Numbered from the stretch's first letter, positions 51,857-60,948 are shown. The stretch is 64,000 nt of DNA from Phenylobacterium sp. (GCF_016793285.1 NZ_JAEUMO010000032.1:21249-85248), one strand, 5' to 3'. Translations and numbers: made by a program. Notes: a model not told the origin generated them from the sequence alone.

Positions 51857-53641
51857 ATGGCCAAGACGGCGCTGAAGAGCGTTCCCCTCCCCGACGGCCC
51901 CCAGGTCGGCGCGGCGCCGAGCGTGCCCGAGTCGATGCGCGAGATGGGCGAGTCCGGCGGCAAGGATTCGCTGTCGCGCCTGGAATCGGCCGTCAGCGAG
52001 CTCAAGGCGGTGGCCGCCGCGCCGCTCCTGAAGCGCGCCATCGAGTTCCTGAACCGCGAGGACTTCGTCAACGGCGGCAAGTGGGCCGTCAAGGCGCTGG
52101 AGATCGACGAGCGTAGCGGCGTCGGCTGGTATCTGATGGGCATCGCGCGCGAACGCGCCGGCGACTTCGCCAACTCGGTCCAGGCCTACGAGGCGGCCCT
52201 CAAGCTGCTGCCCGACCACGCCGAAGTGGCCAACGACCTCGGCCGCCTCGCCTTCCGGATGGGGATGTACGAGCAGGCCGAAAAGCTCTTCACGCGCTAC
52301 ATCCAGCACGCGCCTGAGAAGGCCGACGGCGTCAACAACCTGGCCAGCGTCATGCGCGAGCAGGGCCGCGTCGACGAGACGATCGAGCTGCTGCGCAATG
52401 CGATCCAGGCGCATCCCGAGACGCCGATGCTCTGGAACACCCTGGGCTCGGTGGTGATGGACCAGGGCGACCTGCCCAACGCCGCGACCTTCTTCGGCGA
52501 GGCCGTGCGGCTGAACCCGAAGTTCGGCAAGGCGCGCTACAACCTGAGCCAGGTGAAGCACGGGCTGGGCGACAACGAAGGCGCCCTGAAGGACTGCGAC
52601 ACGGCGCTGAAGCGCATCAACACCGCCGAAGACAAGCAGATGATGCTGCTGGCGCGCTCCACCTACCAGCTCTGCCTCGGCAAAATCGGCGCGGGCTGGG
52701 ACGACTACGAGGCGCGGCTGTCGGCGCAGTTCGCCGGCGTCACGCACTTCTGGATCGACCGGCCGCGCTGGAAGCCGGGCGGCGAACTGAAGGGCAAGGA
52801 CTTCCTGGTCGTCGCCGAGCAAGGCCTGGGCGACGAGATCCTGTTCGCGGGCGTGCTGCCCGACATCGTCGAGCGGCTGGGGCCGACGGGGCGTCTGCGC
52901 ATCTCGGTCGAGCGGCGCCTGGTGGGCCTGTTCCAGCGCAGCTTCCCGGACGCCGAGGTCACGCGCCACATCACCAACGTGGTGGCCACGCAGGCGGTGC
53001 GCCGCTGCCCCGACACCGATCTCGAGACGGTCGACCTCTGGACTCCGATGGGCAGCCTGCTGCGCGAGTTTCGCCGCAGGCTGGACGCCTTCCCGGACCA
53101 CAAGGGCTACCTGACCCCCGATCCGGCGCGCGTGGCGCACTGGACGAAAGAGCTGCAGGCCCTGCCGGCGGGGCCCCGGGTGGGCCTGCTCTGGAAGAGC
53201 AACATCAGCAAGGGGCGCACCCGCTTCTTCTCGCAGTTCGAGCAGTGGAAGCCCGTGTTCGACGTTCCGGGCGTCTGCTTCGTGAACCTGCAGTACGGCG
53301 ACTGCGCCGAGGAGATCGCCCAGGCCGAGCGCGACTTCGGCGTGAAGATCTGGCAGCCGCCGGGCATAGACCTGAAGGACGACCTGGACGACGTCGCCGC
53401 CCTCTGCGCGGCGATGGACCTCGTCGTCGGCTTCTCGAACGCGACGTTCAACATCGCCTCGGCGGTAGGGACGCCCAGTTGGATGGTCTCCTCGATCAGC
53501 TCGTGGCCTCGGCTCGGGACCGATCGCTATCCCTGGTATCCGCAGACCCGCGTCTTCCTGCCCGACGCGTTCGGGCACTGGGACTCGGCCATGGCCCGGC
53601 TCTGCCAGGCGCTCGGCGAGTACGTCCGGGGCGAGGGCTGA
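51857..53641 (+). CDS. flmG: TPR-containing flagellin glycosyltransferase (FlmG-like)
   Basis: A 594-residue soluble protein. After a polar N-terminus, four to six TPRs occupy about residues 60-290 (such as GWYLMGIARERAGDFANSVQAYEAAL in parts). A GT-B domain of the OGT/GT9 type follows (about 300-590) with VVAEQGLGDEILFAGVLPD, VGLLWKSN and the donor site DLVVGFSNATFNIASAVGTPSWM. The architecture, length and position next to flbT-flaF and flagellins match Caulobacter FlmG, which attaches pseudaminic acid to flagellins through TPR-mediated binding. FlbA is the other name I recall for a TPR protein at this locus. The start is ATG 51857. Confidence 0.8.
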   Translation: MAKTALKSVPLPDGPQVGAAPSVPESMREMGESGGKDSLSRLESAVSELKAVAAAPLLKRAIEFLNREDFVNGGKWAVKALEIDERSGVGWYLMGIARERAGDFANSVQAYEAALKLLPDHAEVANDLGRLAFRMGMYEQAEKLFTRYIQHAPEKADGVNNLASVMREQGRVDETIELLRNAIQAHPETPMLWNTLGSVVMDQGDLPNAATFFGEAVRLNPKFGKARYNLSQVKHGLGDNEGALKDCDTALKRINTAEDKQMMLLARSTYQLCLGKIGAGWDDYEARLSAQFAGVTHFWIDRPRWKPGGELKGKDFLVVAEQGLGDEILFAGVLPDIVERLGPTGRLRISVERRLVGLFQRSFPDAEVTRHITNVVATQAVRRCPDTDLETVDLWTPMGSLLREFRRRLDAFPDHKGYLTPDPARVAHWTKELQALPAGPRVGLLWKSNISKGRTRFFSQFEQWKPVFDVPGVCFVNLQYGDCAEEIAQAERDFGVKIWQPPGIDLKDDLDDVAALCAAMDLVVGFSNATFNIASAVGTPSWMVSSISSWPRLGTDRYPWYPQTRVFLPDAFGHWDSAMARLCQALGEYVRGEG

Positions 53642-53813
53642 GCGCGAGGCGCCGGCCGCGCCGGGCCGATGCGCGCGCACCGTGAGGCGAGGCGCTTCGA
53701 AGCTGCGGTTCGCCCGGCGATGGAACCTGCTTGATCCTCGCGCGCGGCCCTATAGGCTGGCGCCGGACAAACAACTGTTCGAATGCGGGCCTTCGTCCGC
53801 ATGGGGAGCCTGA

Positions 53814-54683
53814 ATGAGCCAGCGTTTCGAAGGGACCGACAACTACGTCGCCACCGAAGACCTCAAGGTGGCGGTGAACGCCGCGATCGCCCTCGAGCGC
53901 CCGTTGCTCATCAAGGGCGAGCCCGGCACCGGCAAGACGGTCCTGGCGTACGAGATCGCCGCGGCGCTCGGCTCGGACCTGATCACCTGGCACATCAAGT
54001 CGACCACCAAGGCGGTGCAGGGCCTCTACGAGTACGACGCCGTGACGCGCCTGCGCGACAGCCAGCTCGGCGACGAGCGCGTCAAGGACGTCAAGAACTA
54101 CATCAAGAAGGGCAAGCTCTGGGAGGCGTTCGAGCACGCCGGCCGCCCTGTCCTGCTGATCGACGAGATCGACAAGGCCGACATCGAGTTCCCGAACGAC
54201 CTCCTGCAGGAGCTCGATCGGATGGAGTTCTACGTCTACGAGACGAACGAGACGATCAAGGCGGCCGTCCGGCCGATCGTGATCATCACCTCCAACAACG
54301 AGAAGGAACTGCCGGACGCGTTCCTGCGCCGCTGCTTCTTCCACTACATCCGCTTCCCGGACTCGGAGACGATGCAGGAGATCGTCGACGTCCACTATCC
54401 GGGCGTGAAGCAGAAGCTGGTCGCCGAGGCGCTGCGCATCTTCTACGACATGCGCAAGGTGCCGGGCCTGAAGAAGAAGCCGTCGACGTCGGAGCTGCTG
54501 GACTGGCTGAAGCTGCTGATGGTCGAGGACATCGACGGGGACGCGCTCGCCGAGAAGGATCCGACCAAGCTGATCCCGCCGCTGCACGGCGCCCTGCTGA
54601 AGAACGAGCAGGACGTGCATCTGTTCGAGCGCCTGGCCTTCCTCGCCCGGCGCGAGGGCGCGGCGCGTCCCGGACAGTCCTGA
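53814..54683 (+). CDS. MoxR-family AAA+ ATPase
   Basis: A 289-residue AAA+ ATPase. The Walker A is GEPGTGKT, the Walker B is LLIDEIDKAD, sensor 1 is IITSNNEKELPDAFLRRC and the arginine-finger region follows. MoxR ATPases act as chaperones that insert metals or cofactors, usually with a von Willebrand factor A (CoxE-type) partner encoded next door. No VWA gene follows here; the next gene is an unrelated lipoprotein 209 bp on. GGGGAGCC precedes the ATG at 53814. The intergenic region after it has an inverted GCCCGG/CCGGGC pair near 54690. Confidence 0.92.
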   Translation: MSQRFEGTDNYVATEDLKVAVNAAIALERPLLIKGEPGTGKTVLAYEIAAALGSDLITWHIKSTTKAVQGLYEYDAVTRLRDSQLGDERVKDVKNYIKKGKLWEAFEHAGRPVLLIDEIDKADIEFPNDLLQELDRMEFYVYETNETIKAAVRPIVIITSNNEKELPDAFLRRCFFHYIRFPDSETMQEIVDVHYPGVKQKLVAEALRIFYDMRKVPGLKKKPSTSELLDWLKLLMVEDIDGDALAEKDPTKLIPPLHGALLKNEQDVHLFERLAFLARREGAARPGQS

Positions 54684-54892
54684 ACAGGCGCCCGGCGTAA
54701 CACCCGGGCGTAACTTACCGCGAATTCACTCGCCTTTTAGAAGGGCTCCGGCCAGCCTTCGCGGGCCTTCATGCGAGGTGGACACCGGTTCGCCGCCCCG
54801 GAAGGCGCGCTGTCCAGAGCAGCGCGCCGCCGGACGCAGCACCGGACCGACCCTTGCTGACGGCGCGCGCAACAGGACGGAGCCCTTTTTCG

Positions 54893-55765
54893 ATGAAGCC
54901 GCTTTACCTCGCCGCCGCCTCGGCCCTCGCGCTGACCGCGGCCGCCTGCGGACCCAAGGTCCCCGCCGCGCGTGCGGCGCTGGAGTGCCCGATGAAGCAG
55001 GGCGAACTCACGCGCACCATGGCCACGTCCGACGGCAAGACCTGCATGTACGCCGCACCCGACGGCGCCGAGGTGACCCTGCAGCTCGTCTCGACCGCCG
55101 GCGGCGTCGACAGCGCCCTGGCCAACATCGAGACCACCCTGCTTGCCAATCGGACGGCCCCGTCGGCCGCGGCCGACGGCAAGGACGGCGAGAAGGCCGC
55201 CGAGCCCGACGCCGGGGCCAAGGGCGCCGCGGCGCGCGCCGAGGCCGAGGCCCGCGGCGACGCGAAGGGCGGCGTCGAACTGCACGCCGACGCCGATGGC
55301 AACGTGAAGGTCGACAGCAAGGTCAAGGTCGACGGCAAGGACACCGACGCGGTCAACGTCTCGGTCAAGGACGGCAAGACGGTCGTCACGGAGTCCGGCG
55401 ACGGCACGACCCGGGTGAACCTGCCCGGCATCCACATCGTCGCCAACGAGTCCGACGACACCGCGAAGGTCCAGGTCGGTCCGATCCGGATCGACGCCGG
55501 CGGCGACGGCGCGACCGTCCGCATGCGCCGCGACGTGCGCCTGCGCGGCGAGCAGTTGAACCCCGACAAGCGCGGGGTCCGCGCGACCTTCGTCTACACC
55601 GGAGAAGACCTGCCGGACGGCTACCGCTACGTCGGCTACGAAGCGGGCGGGCCCAAGCGCGGGCCGATCACCGTGGCGGTCGTGAAGTCGAAGTCCGAAC
55701 GGCACGACGGCGACGACGTCTACGACGACGTGAAGCGTCTGGTGCGCAAGAACGGCGGGGTCTAG
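54893..55765 (+). CDS. Acidic lipoprotein of unknown function
   Basis: A 290-residue lipoprotein. The signal peptide begins at ATG 54893 (MKPLYLAAASALALTAAAC, lipobox ending at the Cys). The mature part has a Cys pair region (LECPMK, KTCMYA), an Ala/Asp/Glu-rich low-complexity stretch (about residues 85-140), and Asp/Lys/Val strands with DGKD motifs. A C-terminal segment (TFVYTGEDLPDGYRYVGYEAGG) follows. No family was recognised. Its stop codon TAG at 55763 is the first base triplet of a dispersed palindrome, so the end of the gene may have been reset by that element. Confidence 0.75.
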   Translation: MKPLYLAAASALALTAAACGPKVPAARAALECPMKQGELTRTMATSDGKTCMYAAPDGAEVTLQLVSTAGGVDSALANIETTLLANRTAPSAAADGKDGEKAAEPDAGAKGAAARAEAEARGDAKGGVELHADADGNVKVDSKVKVDGKDTDAVNVSVKDGKTVVTESGDGTTRVNLPGIHIVANESDDTAKVQVGPIRIDAGGDGATVRMRRDVRLRGEQLNPDKRGVRATFVYTGEDLPDGYRYVGYEAGGPKRGPITVAVVKSKSERHDGDDVYDDVKRLVRKNGGV

Positions 55766-55839
55766 AGCGCGCTCCAGATTCTTGATTTCGCATCGTTATC
55801 GCCGAAAGCTGGCGGCCACTTTTCGGCACGATGCTCTAG
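55762..55839. repeat. Dispersed palindrome bounded by CTAGAGC/GCTCTAG
   Basis: This 78-bp element begins CTAGAGC and ends GCTCTAG, with an inner GCCGAAAGCTGG...CCACTTTTCGGC palindrome. It resembles the CTAGAGCATGATCCCGAAAAGTGG family of intergenic repeats common in Rhizobiales and relatives. It supplies the stop codon of the preceding gene. Confidence 0.75.
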
Positions 55840-55872
55840 GGCTGCGCCCGGACCCTCGCCGATCACGGCCGC

Positions 55873-56247
55873 TCAGGCCGCCGGCTGCACCTCGACCACC
55901 TTGTAGGTGAGCGGGCGGCCGTCCTCGTCGGTGACGGTGACGTATTCGCCGACAGCGAAGCGGTGCTGGCCCAGGCGATGGACGGGCTCGTCGTCGGACG
56001 GATCGTCCTCGTCGTAGTCGAAGAACCACTTCTGGCCCTTGCGCGCCAGGCGGCCGTCGGCGGCGTCCTCGTCCGGCGCGAAGCGGCGCACCGTGCAGGC
56101 GTCGCGCGCCTTCGAATAGGCGGCCTCGTCCAGCATGCCATCGGCCGTCAGCGGCGCAGTCAGGGCGTAGCCGCGGTGGTCGTCGCCGCCGGCGAATTCT
56201 GTTCCGGGGTTGCGGGCAAGCCGCATGACGATGCGCGACAGGGCCAT
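55873..56247 (-). CDS. Small acidic conserved protein of unknown function
   Basis: A 124-residue soluble protein, strongly acidic in the middle (DEDDPSDDEP). It has a C-terminal beta segment (FAVGEYVTVTDEDGRPLTYKVVEV) that looks like a small SH3-like or YopX-like barrel. No function is known to me. The ATG at 56247 has an excellent AGGAGG seven bases upstream. It lies 32 bp after the universal stress protein gene on the same strand, so both are likely expressed together under stress. Confidence 0.8.
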   Translation of the reverse strand: MALSRIVMRLARNPGTEFAGGDDHRGYALTAPLTADGMLDEAAYSKARDACTVRRFAPDEDAADGRLARKGQKWFFDYDEDDPSDDEPVHRLGQHRFAVGEYVTVTDEDGRPLTYKVVEVQPAA

Positions 56248-56279
56248 GACGTTACCTCCTGGCAGTTCAGATATGTACG

Positions 56280-57092
56280 CTAGTGGGACAGGAACAGGGA
56301 CGGGCCGTCCGAGTTCAGCAGCGTCCGCGTGGCGCCCCCGAAGATGAACTCCTGCAGGCGCGGATGTCCGAAGGCGCCGGCCACCAGGACATCGGCGTTG
56401 GCCGCCGCGGCGGCGTGCAGGATGGCGGGCGCAGCGTCGCCGGCGTCGTCCAGGATCTGGATCTCGGCGTCGATGCCGCGGGCGCCGTAGTAGGCCTTCA
56501 GGCGATCGGGATCGAACGACCGCGAACTCGCCTTCGGCGCGCCGACGATCACGATGCGCGACGCCTTCTCGAGGAGCGGCGTGGCGAGGCGCGCGGCGCG
56601 CGAGGCCTCCTTGCCGCCGTCCCAGGCGACCACCACCGTCCCGCCGACCCGAAGGCCCGGCTTGGCGATCAGGACGGGACGCTGCTCGTCGGCGACCATC
56701 TGCTGGAACGCCTCGGCCAGCGGGCCGCGCCCCTTCGACGGATCGCTGGTGAAGACCACGAGGTCCGAAAGGCGGCTCTCGGCCGAAAGCCCGGCCCAGA
56801 CCGGCGTCTGCAACGCCACGAACTGGGTCTTGGCGTAGCCGGCGGCGGCGGACGCCTTGCGCGCATTGCCCTCGCCGGCGGCCGTGGCCTCCTTGAGCGA
56901 CTCCAGGGCGGTCGTCTGCACGCCGCCCAGGAACCCCTCGCCCATCCAGGGCATGACGTCGGCGACGTCGGCGGGCGTGTAGACGCACGCAAGCTCGGCG
57001 CCGAACGGTTCGGCGACCAGTTTCGCGGCGGCGACGGCGGCGGCGTCCCCCTGCCCTCCGGACAGCGGCGCCATGATGCGAGCCCAGCTCAT
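56280..57092 (-). CDS. Universal stress protein (UspA family, two-domain)
   Basis: A 270-residue UspA-type protein. Residues 1-140 form a degenerate first domain. Residues 150-270 form a second domain with VVVAWDGGKEASRAAR and the nucleotide-binding signature G-X2-G-X9-G (GAFGHPRLQEFIFGG), ending in SGPSLFLSH-like DGPSLFLSH. Such proteins bind ATP or another nucleotide and help survival under stress. It starts at ATG 57092 and is followed by the small acidic protein. Confidence 0.9.
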   Translation of the reverse strand: MSWARIMAPLSGGQGDAAAVAAAKLVAEPFGAELACVYTPADVADVMPWMGEGFLGGVQTTALESLKEATAAGEGNARKASAAAGYAKTQFVALQTPVWAGLSAESRLSDLVVFTSDPSKGRGPLAEAFQQMVADEQRPVLIAKPGLRVGGTVVVAWDGGKEASRAARLATPLLEKASRIVIVGAPKASSRSFDPDRLKAYYGARGIDAEIQILDDAGDAAPAILHAAAAANADVLVAGAFGHPRLQEFIFGGATRTLLNSDGPSLFLSH

Positions 57093-57205
57093 CGGTGCAT
57101 CCTTCCTCTTTCCGGCTGGATACTTAGCCTGTTCCGTGCGGCCCGGATTGATCTTTCTCAGGTCCTGGGCCAGTTCACGACCTCGACTTTGAGAGGAATG
57201 CGCAG

Positions 57206-57850
57206 GTGAGAAAAGGGCTGCGTCGCACGCAAGGGGCGCCCCGGGCCTGGCAGCGGATGCTTTCCGGCCGCCGGCTGGACCTGCTCGACCCCTCGCCCAT
57301 GGACATCGAGATCGAGGACATCGCCCACGGCCTGGCCCGCGTGGCCCGCTGGAACGGCCAGACGGTCGGCGAGCACGCCTTCTCGGTCGCCCAGCATTCG
57401 GTGGTGGTCGAGGAGATCGTCGCCCACATCCAGCCCGACGTGGCGCCGCGCTGGCGGCTGGCGGCGCTGCTGCACGACGCCTCGGAATACGTGATCGGCG
57501 ACATGATCAGCCCGTTCAAGGCGGCCCTGGGTTACGACTACAAGCTGTTCGAGGAGCGGCTGGAGAACGCCATCCATGTGCGCTTCGGCCTGCCCGCCCG
57601 GACGCCGACGGCGGTCAAGAAGCTGATCAAGCAGGCCGACCGCGCCTGCGCGTTCTTCGAGGCGACGCAACTGGCGGGATTCGGCCACGAGGAATCGCTG
57701 GACTTCTTCGGCGCCCCCCCCGCCGGCTACCACCTGAAGATCGAGCCGCAGGCGCCGTTCGACGCGCAGGCGCACTACCTGCGCCGGTTCGAAGTGCTGT
57801 CCGAGGCCGCGGGCTATCAGCGCCACGATCAGGCGTTCGACACCGAATGA
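57206..57850 (+). CDS. HD-domain hydrolase (YfbR/5'-deoxynucleotidase-like)
   Basis: A 214-residue HD-superfamily enzyme. The metal-binding residues are seen in GEHAFSVAQHSVVV, LLHDASEYVIGD and KQADRACAFFEA, the pattern of the YfbR-type 5'-nucleotidases acting on deoxynucleoside monophosphates. The start is GTG 57206 with GAGAGGAA upstream. It lies 10 bp before the NrtR-like gene, so the two are co-transcribed and may both concern nucleotide balance. The substrate is inferred from the family. Confidence 0.83.
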   Translation: MRKGLRRTQGAPRAWQRMLSGRRLDLLDPSPMDIEIEDIAHGLARVARWNGQTVGEHAFSVAQHSVVVEEIVAHIQPDVAPRWRLAALLHDASEYVIGDMISPFKAALGYDYKLFEERLENAIHVRFGLPARTPTAVKKLIKQADRACAFFEATQLAGFGHEESLDFFGAPPAGYHLKIEPQAPFDAQAHYLRRFEVLSEAAGYQRHDQAFDTE

Positions 57851-57860
57851 CGCGGGCCCC

Positions 57861-58820
57861 ATGACCAGAGCCGTCGTCATCGGGCTGAGCGCCGTGGTCG
57901 TCGCCATCCGCGACGGCGAGGCGGTGGCGCTCACGGTGCGCCACGGCGGCGCAGGCGACCCCGCCGGCCTGCCCTTCGGCCCCTTCGACCCGGACGCTGA
58001 CCGCACGTTCGAGCTGGCGCTGCGGGCCTACGTGACCGCGCAGACGCGCTTCGACCTGGGCTACGTCGAGCAGCTCTACACCTTCGGCGACGCCGGCCGC
58101 GACGCGCCGCTGGCCGACCTGGGGGACGGCGCGGGCGCAAGCCGGGTCATTTCCGTGGGCTACCTGGCCCTGGCTCCGGCGGCGGTGGACACCCATTTCG
58201 CCGGCAGCGAATGGCGGCCCTGGTCGCGCATCTTCCCGTGGGAGGACTGGCGGACCGGCCGGCCGGACGCGCTGGACGCCGTCGAGGCCGCCCTGCGCGC
58301 CTGGGCGGGCGCCGACGCCCAGAAGCTGGCCCGCGCCCGGCTGCTCTTCGCGCTCGACGGCGCGCCGTGGAACGAGGAGCGCGTGCTCGACCGCTACGAG
58401 CTGCTCTACGAGGCCGGCCTGGTTCCCGAGGCCGCCCGCGACCGCAGCGAGGCCGCGCCGCTGCGGTCCGACGCCCTGACGATCGCCCTGGGCGAGCCGA
58501 TGATCTCCGACCACCGCCGCATCCTGGCCACGGCGCTGGGGCGGTTGCGGGGCAAGCTGAAGTACCGTCCGGTGGTGTTCGAGCTGATGCCGGACGCCTT
58601 CACGCTGTCGGCGCTGCAACGGACCGTCGAAGCCATCGCCGGCGTGCCCCTGCACAAGCAGAACTTCCGCCGCGCCCTGGAACGCGCCGATCTGCTCCAG
58701 GGCCTGGGCCGCCAGGACGTCGACACCGGCGGCAGGCCGGCGGAACTCTTCCGCTTCCGCCGCGAGATCCTCGGAGCCCGGCCGGTGGGCGGACTGAGCC
58801 TGCCGCTGCTGCGGGATTGA
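57861..58820 (+). CDS. NrtR-like NAD regulator with degenerate Nudix domain
   Basis: A 319-residue protein. The N-terminal half (to about residue 160) has a Nudix-like fold, but the Nudix box is degenerate (the FELALRAYVTAQTRFDLGYVEQLY region lacks the REXXEE Glu cluster), so no hydrolase activity is expected. The C-terminal half has a winged-helix like that of NrtR repressors (ILATALGRLRGKLKYRPVVFELMPDAFTLSALQ in parts, then PLHKQNFRRALERADLL). NrtR-type regulators sense ADP-ribose and control NAD synthesis. No NAD biosynthesis genes are in the window. Confidence 0.78.
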   Translation: MTRAVVIGLSAVVVAIRDGEAVALTVRHGGAGDPAGLPFGPFDPDADRTFELALRAYVTAQTRFDLGYVEQLYTFGDAGRDAPLADLGDGAGASRVISVGYLALAPAAVDTHFAGSEWRPWSRIFPWEDWRTGRPDALDAVEAALRAWAGADAQKLARARLLFALDGAPWNEERVLDRYELLYEAGLVPEAARDRSEAAPLRSDALTIALGEPMISDHRRILATALGRLRGKLKYRPVVFELMPDAFTLSALQRTVEAIAGVPLHKQNFRRALERADLLQGLGRQDVDTGGRPAELFRFRREILGARPVGGLSLPLLRD

Positions 58821-58920
58821 TGTTCGCGGTCTGCATCATGACGAGCGAGCGGAACTGGACCCTCCAGATCAGAGACACAGGAACCGCGGTCATCCCCGCG
58901 AGCGGAAGAAGGGGCTGAAG

Positions 58921-59853
58921 CTATGCCGCCGCGTCCAGCCGTTCCGTCGCAGGTTTCGCCTCTGCCGCCCGCGCCTTGATCATGGCGCTGGTTTCGCGGC
59001 TGCCGTCGTGGCTCCAGCCGGGGGGGCCGAAGAGGTAGCCGAGGGCGTGGCGCGGGTGGCGCACGATGTCCTGGGCGGTGGCGATCCACTCGTGGAAGGC
59101 GACGCGGACGATGTTGAAGGTGGCGAGGTTCTTCACGAGGCCGTAGCGGCAGGGCTCGTCGTCCAGTTCGGGCTGGAAGGTGCCGAACAGCCGGTCCCAC
59201 ACGATCAGGATGCCGGCGTAGTTGCGGTCGAGGTAGACCGGGTTCCTGGCGTGATGCACGCGGTGATGCGAGGGCGTGTTGAAGACCGCCTCGAACCAGG
59301 CCGGCATCCGCCGGATCGCCTCGGTGTGGATCCAGTACTGATAGACGAGGCTGACCCCCTTCTGGATCGCCACCATCGCCGGCGGGAAGCCCAGCAGGGA
59401 CAGGATCACGTAGAGCGCCCAACTGCCGTTCAGCGCGCCGGTCCAGGTCTGCCGGAGCGCCGTGGAGAGATTGTAGTGCTGGCTGGAGTGGTGGTTCACA
59501 TGGCTGAGCCACCAGACCCGGCGCTCGTGGCTGAGCCGGTGGAACCAGTAGTAGGTCAGGTCCTCCGCCAGGAAGACGGCGATCCACGCCCACCACGCCG
59601 TCATCGGGATGTCGAAGATGCGGTGGTTCTGCCAGACCCACACCACCGCCGTGAACCCGAGCGCGCCGAAGAGCACGCCCGCCACGCTGGACCCCAGGCC
59701 CATGCCGAGCGACACGGCGGTGTCCCTGGCCTCGTAGCGCGCGTCGGCCTTGCCGAAGCGCGCCAGCACGATCTCCAGGATGACGGTGAGGATGAAGAAC
59801 GGCGTGGCGTAGGCGACCGGGTCGAACGCCGCGTGGATCGGATCGGGGATCAA
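58921..59853 (-). CDS. Sterol desaturase/fatty acid hydroxylase family protein
   Basis: A 310-residue integral membrane di-iron enzyme with four or more transmembrane helices. Three His clusters are seen: WFHRLSHE, HVNHHSSQHYN and HHRVHHARN. The family hydroxylates or desaturates sterols, carotenoids or fatty acyl chains. The likely start is TTG 59853, because no ATG or GTG precedes the first helix and the codon overlaps the stop of the upstream gene as TTGA. The lipid substrate is unknown. Confidence 0.88.
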   Translation of the reverse strand: MIPDPIHAAFDPVAYATPFFILTVILEIVLARFGKADARYEARDTAVSLGMGLGSSVAGVLFGALGFTAVVWVWQNHRIFDIPMTAWWAWIAVFLAEDLTYYWFHRLSHERRVWWLSHVNHHSSQHYNLSTALRQTWTGALNGSWALYVILSLLGFPPAMVAIQKGVSLVYQYWIHTEAIRRMPAWFEAVFNTPSHHRVHHARNPVYLDRNYAGILIVWDRLFGTFQPELDDEPCRYGLVKNLATFNIVRVAFHEWIATAQDIVRHPRHALGYLFGPPGWSHDGSRETSAMIKARAAEAKPATERLDAAA

Positions 59854-60251
59854 GCGGCGAGGTCCCCGTTGAAGCTCTTCGGCGGCCAGGCGGGCAGCGC
59901 GATCACGGCGCGCGGCGCGGCGATATCGGAGAGGTCGATGGAGAGGCGGCCGTTCCTGAACGTCGCCGAGACCGCCTGCGGCCACGGGATCTGGCGCGCC
60001 GCGAAGCCGTCGCCCACGCGGCAGATCACCAGCGCAAGGCCGCCGGACTTGGCCAGCGCGCCGGCTCCGTCGGAAGAGATCCAGACGGCGTCGACCGCTC
60101 GCGCGGGAAACTCCTCGGCGAGGAGCGCACGCGCCTTGTGCTCGTCCAGCGGGCCGACGGGCCGCGCGATCTTGGCCCAGGCCGCGATTCCCACCAGCAC
60201 GGCGACCGCCGCCGCCGAAGCGGCCAGTTGAACGAAGAACGCCTCGTCCAT
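59850..60251 (-). CDS. Single-pass membrane hypothetical protein
   Basis: A 133-residue protein with one N-terminal transmembrane helix (FFVQLAASAAAVAVLVGIAAWA) and a cytoplasmic or periplasmic alpha/beta domain of about 100 residues. No known family was recognised. The gene overlaps the start of the sterol desaturase family gene (TTGA), which suggests joint expression and perhaps a complex. Confidence 0.72.
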   Translation of the reverse strand: MDEAFFVQLAASAAAVAVLVGIAAWAKIARPVGPLDEHKARALLAEEFPARAVDAVWISSDGAGALAKSGGLALVICRVGDGFAARQIPWPQAVSATFRNGRLSIDLSDIAAPRAVIALPAWPPKSFNGDLAA

Positions 60252-60308
60252 GCGCTCCTCCCCTCATTGAGCGCCGGAGCGTGGGCGCGAGGGGGGCGAC
60301 GGTCAAGG

Positions 60309-60338
60309 AAAAGGCCACCGCTGCGACGCGGTGGCCTT
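60309..60338 (-). terminator. Terminator after outer-membrane barrel gene
   Basis: An 11-bp stem (60311-60321 with 60328-60338) with a six-base loop is followed on the minus strand by TTTTCC. It lies about 65 bases beyond the stop at 60403. Confidence 0.8.
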
Positions 60339-60402
60339 CCCTGCGGTACGCAGGCATCCTCGAGAGGACCGGGAACGCGCCTGCGCCCGCCAGCCCGGTC
60401 TC

Positions 60403-60948
60403 CTAGAACTTGCGCGTGTAGCCGACGGTCCAGACGTTGGCGTGGCCACCGCCGTTGTTGAACTCCTGGCGCGTGAAGTCGGCGCGGACACCGTTCACGC
60501 CGTCGAAGCGGTGCTGGGCGCCGACGCCGTAGTTAAACGACTCGTTCGAGTCCGAGGCCGAGACGCCCGCGGCGCTGACCTTGGCCTTGGTCGTGCCGTA
60601 GCCGACGCGGGCGATCAGGTCGGTGTTGGCGGCGATCGGCGCGAAGCCCACCAGGTAGGCGGCCGCCTCGTGCTTGAGCGTCTGCTTCACGCGCACGCCC
60701 GAGATCGTGTCCTTGTCGCTGTCGAGGCCCGTGGCGAGCTCGCCTTCGACGCCGATCCAGTCGTTGAAGCGGTAGCCCGCGCGCCCCTGGATCACCTTCA
60801 CGTCGGCCGAGCCGTAGCTGCCGATGCCGAGGTTGAGGTTCACGTAGGCGCCGGCGTTGGTGGTGGCGGCGTCCTGGGCCTGCGCGGCGGCAGGGACGGC
60901 GGCGGCGATCGCGGCCAGCGAGGCCGCGGCGATGAGAGCGTTTTTCAT
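60403..60948 (-). CDS. Small outer-membrane beta-barrel protein
   Basis: A 181-residue protein with a signal peptide (MKNALIAAASLAAIAAAVPAAAQA). It has about eight alternating strands typical of the OmpA-like/OmpW-like porin family barrel (YVNLNLGIGSYGSADV, GYRFNDWIGVEGELATG, LIARVGYGTTKAKV, FNYGVGAQHRFDG) and ends in Phe (VGYTRKF). The start is ATG 60948; no good ribosome-binding site is seen. Such proteins are abundant surface proteins of unclear role. Confidence 0.87.
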   Translation of the reverse strand: MKNALIAAASLAAIAAAVPAAAQAQDAATTNAGAYVNLNLGIGSYGSADVKVIQGRAGYRFNDWIGVEGELATGLDSDKDTISGVRVKQTLKHEAAAYLVGFAPIAANTDLIARVGYGTTKAKVSAAGVSASDSNESFNYGVGAQHRFDGVNGVRADFTRQEFNNGGGHANVWTVGYTRKF

